Shown here: piece by piece, positions 55,914 to 64,000 of the stretch
Layout: the number at the start of each line of letters is the position of its first letter
Numbering within the stretch: position 1 is the first letter of the stretch
Assembly (NCBI GenBank): GCA_002682825.1
Contig: NOKP01000011.1
Coordinates: forward strand, 62,420 to 126,419
Length of the DNA: 64,000 nt
Reading direction: 5' to 3'
DNA from: Neonectria sp. B-13
Lineage: Eukaryota; Ascomycota; Sordariomycetes; Hypocreales; Nectriaceae
Made by a program: the position numbers and the translations under genes
Notes under the pieces: model-generated
The model's input: only the letters and a program-made list of their open reading frames with translations
Database searches by the model: none
What the model was told of the DNA's origin: nothing

Positions 55914-58900
55914 ATGGCGGCCTATGATGGAGGATACGGCGGCCAGCAGCACCAATACGGCGGCCCATCCCCCCAGCGAGCCCCCCAGCGACAATACGGC
56001 AACGCACCACCGCCGCAACAATACGACGACTACCAAAATGGACATGGCTACGACGATTATAACAACGGTGGCTACGGCCAGGACTACGGGGGGCAATACC
56101 AGGATCCCAACTATGCGCGGGGTCCTCCGCCGCCCCAAGAAGCATACGGTCCTGGCCCGGGACGTGGCGGACGACCGATGCCCGGAGCTCGCGGAGGACC
56201 GGTTCACCGTCCCCAGACTGCCGATCCGCACCGGGGCCGCCCTCCTCCGCCTAGAGGTCATACCCCGGGGCCACCCGGGCGAGGTATGCCCAACGGGGCG
56301 ACCGGACGAGGCGGGACGCGTCCCGCTCCGTATGGATCAAATTCAGACCCAGCAGGTAAGTTTCGGAATCACTCCCATATGGGGACTCGTTATTCACAAC
56401 GACTCTAGCCGGCCGCCAAGCCCAGATGAACAACACTCCGATCAGTCCCCGAGACGGTGGCTTTGGCGGCGGATATCCGCCTTTCCCAGGACAAGCTAGA
56501 CGGACAGACACAGACCGGGACCAACAGATGGTGGATCAAATGTCTGGTATGGATCTGAACCAGAACCAGAGACCAAGAATGCCGGAAGGAAGAGGTAGCT
56601 CGGATAGCCAGCGAGCCCCGATGAATGGGGGGCGAGGCCCTCCTCCCAGAGCCTACCCTCAGGGATATTCTGATCCGAGACGTGGACCTCCTCCTGGACA
56701 AGACCCAGGCTACGGGGCTCCTGGTGGTTATGGAGAGTATGACGATGGATATACCCCCGGAGGACAAGGGGGACCCCAAAGAAATGGGTTCGGCCCGCTT
56801 GCGCGAAGTCAGACAATGCCTGTGGAAGATCCTGGTTCAAGAAACCAGATGCCACCACCGCCACAGCGAACGGGCACGATGCCAATGAATGGCCCTGCTG
56901 GTCGGGGCATGCCTCAGCGCCCTTCAACAGCTGGTGGGCATCGCCCTCCTCCACAGCGCATGTATCCTTCTGAACCTCAGGGGGCCCCGAAAGGCCAGTA
57001 TGTGGGCGAGTATGACGAGGAACATGGAGGATACCGAAAACCGTCAACGGCCTCTTATGATGATGTGTATGACTCCTATTTCGATAACCAGCGCAATAAC
57101 AACCAGGACCATGGCCAGAATCAGCATCAGAATCGAACCAGTGGGCCCGACTTCGATGCGATGCCACAGATGGGTGCACGAGGATCCTTCGAGCAGGTGA
57201 TGCGTCCTAGTCACGAACAGCAACAGCCTGGAGCCCACCAGACTGCGCAGCTTTACCACGCAAAATCGCAACCCGATCTCCAACCACAAACGGCCGTGTT
57301 TGAGATGGTTGGTGATGCGCCGTCCGTTCCTCCCCTGCCTCCCATGAACGGCTACCAGCAAGGCTATGATCAAGGCTATCAGGGGTATGGAAGCCATGAT
57401 CAAATGCCTCCAAGAGGCCCGAGTGCACCTCCTGGTGGTCGGCCTGGGATTCCAGCAAACTCGGCACCGATGAGACAGGCCTCGCAGCAGAGTCGAAATC
57501 CGGATGGCCTACCCTCACATCCTACGCCCGTAAGACCCGGCCTGATGGCCAATTCCATGGTTAATCTGAACGAAAAGCCGCCTCCGGTTCGAAACTACGG
57601 CGGTGGCCCAACACCGGCCCCGCAGCCGCAACTGCCGCAACATCAGCAGCAACACCCTCAACGCCAACAGCCACCACCCCAGCAGCCTCCTCAACAGCCT
57701 CGTCAAGCAAGTGTCTCCCGGGATCCTCAGGAGACAGCTCCTGTGTCGGCGCAGGAGCTAGAGCATCTTAGAATGATCATCAAGCCCAACCCAGCTGATC
57801 AGGATTCTGCTCTGAGACTGGCCAGGAGATTGATTGAAGCCAGCGATGTCCTCGTACCCAAGCTCGAGCCGAAGCAGCGATCGAGAGCGCGGGAGCGATA
57901 CCTGATTGACTGCCAGAAAATTCTCAAGAAGCTTTCAAACGCACAGAACCAGGACGCCATGTTCCTCATGGCAGACAGCGTCGGCAGAGGCCTCTTCTCC
58001 CATGAGCCCGACTTCAAGGAGGCATTCACCATGTATCAGTCGGCGGCCAAGCTCGGACATCCCGCTGCGGCATACAGAACGGCTGTGTGTTGCGAGATTG
58101 GTCACGAGGAGGGAGGTGGTACTCGCAGAGATCCGTTGAAGGCAATTCAGTGGTACAAGCGGGCAGCAACACTTGGAGATCCTCCCGCCATGTACAAGGT
58201 GGGTATGATCCTGCTCAAGGGACTTCTGGGTCAACCCAAGAATCCCCGGGAAGCCGTGGGATGGCTGAAGCGGGCGGCGGAGCGAGCCGACGCGGAGAAC
58301 CCCCACGCACTGCACGAGCTAGGTTTGTTGTACGAGTCTGCGCAACCCAACGACGTGATCATCCGAGATGAGCCGTATGCCTACAGCCTGTTCCTGCAGG
58401 CTGCGGACCTGGGTTACAAGTTCTCGCAGTACCGGTTGGGATGCTGTTTCGAGTATGGCTTGCTTGGGCGACCGATCGATACTCGGCAGTCTATCATGTG
58501 GTACTCGCGAGCGGCAACACAGGAGGAGCACCAGGCTGAGCTGGCGCTGAGTGGATGGTATCTGACGGGGAGCGAGGGCGTTCTGGGCCAGAGCGACACG
58601 GAAGCATACCTGTGGGCTCGTAAAGCGGCCATTGCAGGTCTCGCGAAGGCCGAGTATGCCATGGGCTATTTCACCGAAGTCGGCATTGGTGTGCCGGCGA
58701 ACCTGGAGGATGCGAAGCGCTGGTATTGGCGAGCTGCCGGTAAGTGAAATTGGTTTGACGTGCAACGTACAAAGGAGATGGAGACGCTAACACTCCTCAA
58801 AGCCCAGGACTTCCCCAAGGCTCGTGAGCGACTGGAGGATTTGAAGCGCGCTGGCAAGAGCGGTCAGCGGCAGCGGGAGCGCATCTCACGAAGCAAGCAG

Positions 58901-58927
58901 CAAGAAGGGGATTGCACTGTCATGTGA
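55914..58927 (+). CDS. CHS4: Skt5/Chs4-type chitin synthase regulator with Sel1 repeats and CaaX box
   Basis: Exons 55914-56355, 56409-58739 and 58803-58927 (introns 53 and 63 nt) encode 965 residues. Residues 1 to about 590 are disordered, rich in Gly, Pro, Gln, Tyr and Met. From about 661 to 925 run Sel1-type repeats (for example YQSAAKLGHPAAAYRTAVCCEIG, WYKRAATLGDPPAMYKVGMIL and ARKAAIAGLAKAEYAMGYF). The last exon adds a basic tail ending CTVM, a CaaX box for farnesylation, as in yeast Chs4, where prenylation supports membrane targeting. The family activates and localises class IV chitin synthase (Chs3) at sites of growth. The final exon is short and essential: without it the CaaX box is lost. 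The long C/T-rich leader precedes the first ATG of the frame. Confidence 0.93.
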
Positions 58928-59660
58928 ATCTACTCTGATCTTTGTGCCGGCCCGCACAATGTGTCGATGAAAGGGACGGTGGATGGCGATTGAGCGGCGG
59001 AAGGGATGACGACGCGGGGCCATGACAGCCAGGAAGGCAGCTTGTGTTTGAGTACCGGGATAATAAAATTATACAGGATGAGAGTATGGGAGGAAGGCGT
59101 TGGATCTGGTGTACTTGGCTGGGTATGCGTCCCTTTTTCATGTGCCGAGGGAGGACTCGTTTTAGGGATAAGCTGGTTGGCTAGGTAGGTACCTAGGCGG
59201 TGGTGTGACCTGCCCAGGCGGGGAGGTGGTCTTGATTGTAGTCTCGATACAAAGCAGGCTTTAGCAATGAGAGACGTTCTTCAAGATATCGGTGATGCGT
59301 TATCGTGGGGAAGTGGGATCATGTCACACGTGTTTGTAAGCCTGTGGAATGGATGTCCACGGTGGCATGTAGACTAGTCGAGGGGAGTTGGAACTTTCTT
59401 GGTAGGTTGTTTGTTCGAAACCCGAGAGATGCACAGGTCCTGTATTTATGGTGGAAAGTGGTTGTCATCATGCCACTGCGCGACGTCAGTTGCGTAGCCT
59501 CTACGATCTACTTACATGTGCCGAGCCGGACGGCTATCCATAGCGTTCCTTTTAGATTTGCCCTTGGCTCTCCGGCTGCCAGTGTTGTACATATTTATAT
59601 AGACGGGTGCTCGAACATCGAACATCGAGCACAGAACACCTCCTCCGATACCTTCTAACC
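58928..59660. other. Convergent 3' intergenic region
   Basis: 3' flanks of SKT5/CHS4 (plus) and the thioredoxin-fold gene (minus). I see no gene, and only short direct repeats (CGAACATCGAACATCGAGCA near 59613). Confidence 0.5.
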
Positions 59661-60410
59661 TCATTTGCCGAACAAGCCCCCAAACACAGAAGAAGAACCA
59701 CCGCCGCCACCACGTCCACCGTGCCTCCTCGCCTCGTTGCGTATCCACTCGATGAGAAACTCGCGATCGGCCAGCTTCCTCGCGTCAGCAACCTTGGTCA
59801 CGGTCTGGGCCTCGCCAGCATCGAAGCTCAGCAGGGTAGGGATGCTGGTGATCATGTAGTCGAGGGCAAGGTTGGGGCTGCCGGACATGACGTCGGGGGA
59901 GTCGAACTCGACCGTGGTAAAGGCGACGCCGCCCTCCTCCTCGCCGACGCCGGACTCGACGAGGGAGCGCAACAGCGGTGAGACAACGCGACAGGTGGAG
60001 CACCATGAAGTGGTCCAGAGGGTGAGCAGCGGGGTGCGGGCGGAGGAGGAGAGCGAGAGATAGTTGGAGAAGGAGTCGGGGTTGCGGATGCTGGAGGTTT
60101 GGTTAGCACAAAGTCGGGTTGCGGATGAGTGGGGGGGGGGGAGACAAGGTATGTACGAAGTGGACAAGGATAGATCGTCAATGGCAAGGACAAGATGATA
60201 CAGAGAGCTAGAGGTACGGATAGATAGTCGACGATAGATCCTGGAACGAGCCGACGTGCATGTGCATGTGATGAAGGAGGTGGGGACTCACGGCGCGTAT
60301 ATCTGGTTCTTTGCCCGTCGCGGCTCAGACGTCGAGAGAGTGGCTCGAGCCGCGGCGCCGCGAGGCTGGATCAGGACGTGAGGCGGGCTGCGGATTGGCT
60401 TGCCGAGCAT
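59661..60410 (-). CDS. Thioredoxin-fold protein, probably mitochondrial
   Basis: Exons 60410-60292 and 60090-59661 (201-nt intron, donor GTGAGT, acceptor CCAG) encode 182 residues. The N-terminal ~35 residues are Arg/Ala/Ser/Pro-rich without acidic residues until the end, consistent with a mitochondrial presequence. The redox site is WCSTC (C70 and C73) in LLTLWTTSWCSTCRVVSPLL. FTTVEFDSPDV, LALDYMITSIPTLLSFD (containing the cis-Pro IPT) and EFLIEWIRNEA complete a thioredoxin domain. A Gly/Ser-rich tail ends the protein. It likely acts as a thiol-disulfide oxidoreductase; the substrate is unknown. The first exon is supported by the clean YAP-IRNPD junction. The frame in exon 2 could also start at 60167, but that would lose the presequence. 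Confidence 0.82.
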
Positions 60411-61868
60411 TGGCCGCAGCCCGGATCGGAAGACAGGAGGGAGGTGCATTGCTTATTCGGGGTTTGTTCAATTGCTGGTGAGTCTCAAGGTCGAGATTGG
60501 ACGCGAAGCAAAAAAAGATACCCCGGATGGAGCTGTCTCTCGGTCTTGACCTTGGCTGATGTAATTCCAGTTGGACCCTACTTAGGACCACGAGATCCGC
60601 TGGCACGTCATGGTGCTTCTGTAGCGCCAGCGGTTGCAGCGCTATGTAGGGGGCGTTAGTGGGGTATGTTGGACCCCTCAATGGCGCTGGGGGCAGCGAG
60701 TTACAGTGCTGACGGGCCACCCACTGCACGGGACCACGGTGGTGGGCAGCCTGATGTGATCATGTGGCTGACGGGCGATCTTGTTTCGCGCTTTGCGAGA
60801 GCGCCCGCCGCCGCTTCCACCGCCCAGCCTCCCGAGTCAGAGGTCATCAGCAGACTTCCCCTCGCTATTTGCTTGTATCACGTCTTGGCACGGTCGTCGT
60901 TAGCCCCAGGTTCGGGGTTTAGACGGTGAAGCGTAGGGGGCCACAGCGACAACGGCAGCGGCAGCGGCAGACCGCCGGGATCTAGAAAGCATAACACCTA
61001 CCGGCCCAACCTTGATAACTTCCTCGCTCCCGGGTTTAAGTTATATATCTTCTCGTCCTGTTCCAGTCTCACTCAAAAATCCCTTGCATCCTCTTTCCTG
61101 AAACGCCGAAGCAGGTACCTACCTACCCGCAAAACGCCGTCTCCCGGCCGCTCCGTTCCCCCGTCGCCACTTCCCCCGGCGCGTGTCCGGTGTCTACTCG
61201 TCCCGTGTGCAACCCTCCACCTCCATCCCCCCAAACCTCTCCATCCACCACAACACGACACCTCAGCGTCAGACCTAATTCGACACACCTATGCACAGAG
61301 ACAATAAACACATACGCAATCTCTCACACACTCTCTCGGCTTTAACTGCCGAGGAGAGACAGTCACCTGGCTTCTCCAATTGTCCCGAGACTGTTCCATC
61401 CGTCATCCTCCCGTCCTCCTGTCTCTCTCCTCTCCCTACCTATTCCTACGCTCACCTCATTAACTCCTACCAACCTTCAAACATCTTCAACAACTCCTCT
61501 CCAACCTAAAAACGATTCGCACTTCCAAGTCTCCCGAGTGGGGAAAAGAATTCGCCCCATTCTCACCTTGATACCCATACAATCTCAATCGTCTCCGCCT
61601 TAGACCAGCTCCACCAATCGACACTTGGTACCTCTACTTTTGCCTCCCAAGGTTCTCTCAAGGTTCTACTCTCCCAGGGTTCTTTCGGTGCATTTCACCT
61701 CCTAGGGTACTTCGGTGCATTTTATCTCCAGTGGATCTACTTGCCTCCACCCAAACGTCTTGATAGAGCTGCTATCTCTCCCGATAAGCCGCCAACGCCT
61801 CGACTCCGGCGGAATCTCCTCCTGAGCTGGTGGAAAGCGAGCTCATCGTCATTGTCTCGAAGCCAAAT
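60411..61868. promoter_or_regulatory. Divergent upstream region, thioredoxin-fold gene / MFS transporter
   Basis: A 1.46-kb head-to-head spacer. The right half (about 61080-61860) is strongly C/T-rich and looks like a long 5' leader of the transporter gene, with repeated CAAGGTTCT/CAGGGTTCT and TTCGGTGCATTT motifs at 61648-61721. No gene is supported. Confidence 0.5.
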
Positions 61869-64000
61869 ATGGTCAATGAAAAGGCCAATTCGTCTTCTCA
61901 ACCCCGCTGGCGTCGCTTCTTTGGCAATGGCTCGACGAACAATGGCTCTGCCGACGACGTGTCAGGGCCGTCAAAATGGAGCATGGGAGTCTTGAACGAC
62001 AAGGAGACGATCGAGGTTCCCGGTACGTCTCCACGTACATGAAGAATCTCCAAGACACCCAGAAGCTAACGATGAAACAGGTTCTGTGCTTCTCCTCGCT
62101 CAACATCGCAACGAGCCTCTTGGTCTGCGCAATGTGCACGCGAGGACCTCGCATTCCTCCATCCCCGCCGGCTTTCCGGTGGAGATGCCCAGGACCTCGA
62201 CTTCGTCAGCCCCCGCCGATCCACCGCCCGTGGCTCAGGAGGTAGATGACGGAAAGAAGAAGACCGGCGACGGCACAATAATCTTGGAGCCGCAACCCGA
62301 AGAATCCGGCAACGATCCCCTCAACTGGCCCGGCTGGCGACGAGATGTCGCCCTGCTGTCTCTCGGCTTCTATTGCATGATCGGCGGTGGAGTTACTCCC
62401 CTTCTCGCCGCTGGCTTCACTGATGTCGCGGAAACGTACGATGTCGAGGTTGAGACGGTCGCCCTTACCACCGGACTCTACATGATGGGACTCGGTGTAG
62501 GTTCTGTAATCATGTCGCCCACAGCGATTCTCTATGGGAAACGCCCCGTCTACCTCGCCAGTTCCATCCTCTTCATTGGCATGTCAATCTGGGCAGCCGC
62601 GTCCCCGTCGTTCAACTCCCTCCTAATAGCCAGAGTCTTCCAGGGCATCGCCGTCAGCCCTGTTGAGTGTCTCCCTTCTGCCACGATCGCTGAAATCTTC
62701 TTCCTGCATGAGCGAGCATTTCGAATTGGTATCTACACTTTGTTGCTGCTCGGTGGCAAGAACTTGATTCCCCTGGTCAGCGCGGTCATCATCGGTCCTC
62801 TGGGGTGGCGATGGGTCTTCTGGTAAGTACACTTCACACACTCTGACGATATGGTCAATGTCTAAAACAAGCAGGATCTTGGCGATGGTCGTGGCTTTCG
62901 GCTTCGTCCTTCTCTTTCTGTTCGTCCCCGAGACGTTCTGGGACAGGGCACCACATCCCAAGACCAGGTCCAAACATGAGTCTAGGAGACCAAGCTTTCT
63001 CCACCGGCATTCGTCCCGGCATGCCTCGGGCCACATGACTCCTCATGAGCATCCGGCAGAAATCGATCTGGCGACTCCTGCCTCTCCAGGTGCGGCACGG
63101 AAGCACAGAGACGTTCATGTTGGATTTGCTCCCGAAACGCAACCATCTATGGGCACCGCTGAAGCCAAGGAGAACCATCCTTCTTCCCCGGCCAGTCATG
63201 GCCTTACCGCGGTACCTCCAGCCCATGGCGTTGATGCCTCAAAGGTTGATATATCAGCCTCCCCTTACTTTAGCAGTGCGACGGGAAGTGAATCCAACGT
63301 CAACTATTTCCAAGGACACAACTTGGACAATGAGAGGATCCCTGCGTCAAAGCTCAGGGGCCCACCCACGGTCAAGGCCTACACACACAACCTCCGACAG
63401 CAACCGCCCAAGTCGTTCACTCAACAACTTAGACCTTGGCACGGCCGTCTCAACAACGACAAATGGTTCAAGGTCATGCTGAGACCGTTTGTCCTGTTCG
63501 CGTACCCCGCGGTCTTGTGGTCCGCTGGCGTGTATGCTTGCTCGGTGGGATGGCTGATTGTCGTATCCGAGTCCATGGCCATGATCTATCGCAAACCAGA
63601 ATTATACAACTTCGACGCCCTCCAAACCGGCCTGGTCTACATTTCTCCCTTCCTCGGTGGCATTCTCGGCACCGGCGTGGCTGGAAAAATCAGCGATATT
63701 ATCGTTAAGGCCATGGCACGGCGCAACGGCGGCCTGTATGAGCCCGAGTTTCGCCTCGTTATGGCGATTCCCATTCTCATCACCACATGTATAGGACTTA
63801 TGGGCTTTGGATGGTCGGCCGACGAGCGGGACCATTGGATGGTCCCCACCATCTTCTTTGGAATCATTTCGTTTGGGTGCTCGTTGGGCTCGACGACCGC
63901 CATCACATTTTGCGTGGACAGCTACCGCCAATATGCCGGGGAAGCGCTGGTGACCCTGAACTTCTCCAAGAACATCTTGCATGGGCTAGTGTTCAGTCTC
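61869..64000 (+). CDS. MFS transporter (DHA1/Hol1-like), cut by the window edge
   Basis: Exons 61869-62022, 62081-62822 and 62875 to the edge give 674 residues so far; the 3' end lies outside. The cytosolic N-terminus contains VPGSVLLLAQHRNEPLGLRNVHA across the first junction and DPLNWPGWRRDVALLSLGF, both typical of fungal Hol1-like major facilitators. Membrane motifs include LTTGLYMMGLGVGSVIMSP, GKRPVYLASSILFIG (motif A region) and ARVFQGIAVSPVECLPSATI. A long polar loop of about 150 residues rich in His, Ser and Pro separates the two halves. The second half runs to FCVDSYRQYAGEALVTLNFSKN at the edge. The substrate cannot be read from sequence; relatives move polyamines, cations or drugs. 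The ATG at 61869 is the Met nearest the conserved N-terminus. Confidence 0.9.

Overview
The window reads as nuclear chromosomal DNA of a filamentous ascomycete. Genes lie on both strands without operons. They carry short spliceosomal introns (about 46-200 nt) with GTRNGT-type donors, CTAAC/CTGAC-type branch sites and YAG acceptors. They encode typical fungal proteins: a Pbs2 MAPKK, an Skt5/Chs4 chitin synthase regulator, an Asp f 3-like peroxiredoxin and a Rax1-like RGS protein. Protein similarity suggests Sordariomycetes, possibly Hypocreales; that placement is inference. All exon structures below were assembled by hand from splice signals and reading-frame continuity, so they are models.

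Layout. 1-374: 3' end of a SUR7/PalI-family gene. 1628-3705: PBS2 (minus), then a 4.6 kb gene-free stretch. 8291-10076: PIN-like membrane transporter. 10545-11472: FMN split-barrel protein (minus), divergent from the MCC alpha subunit (12066-14368). 14690-15794 (minus) and 16629-17666 (plus): a divergent amidoligase / gamma-glutamylcyclotransferase-like pair. 17886-19331: unrecognised coiled-coil protein. 19999-21984: Hsp70-like ATPase. 22304-30063: Mec1/ATR kinase. 30809-32313: PARP-type zinc-finger protein with AT-hook-like repeats. 33115-33411: small hydrophilic protein. 33957-34047: intron-containing tRNA-Pro. 35970-37605: pantothenate kinase (minus). 38775-40245: Rax1-like RGS protein (minus), then a 4.8 kb gap. 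45013-45697: peroxiredoxin. 46122-46852: ribosomal protein eL24 (minus), divergent from TAD1 (47239-48595). 48885-49569: NAC beta (minus). 50429-50901: CBP4 (minus), then a 5 kb gap with minisatellites. 55914-58927: SKT5/CHS4. 59661-60410: thioredoxin-fold protein (minus). 61869 to the edge: MFS transporter, cut by the window.

Functionally this is mostly housekeeping: osmostress signalling, DNA damage checkpoint, translation, nascent-chain handling, bc1 assembly, CoA synthesis, leucine catabolism and cell wall. No transposase, reverse transcriptase, polyketide synthase/NRPS or CRISPR array was seen.

Most interesting points: (1) the head-to-head amidoligase and AIG2/GGCT-like genes, which together look like a module that makes and cleaves gamma-glutamyl-type bonds; (2) the NAC beta gene, where the frame is kept only if one Gly codon is assembled from three exons, the middle one a single nucleotide; (3) a stand-alone PARP-type zinc finger fused to tandem acidic/AT-hook-like repeats; (4) a four-codon uORF (three sense codons plus stop) overlapping the TAD1 start.
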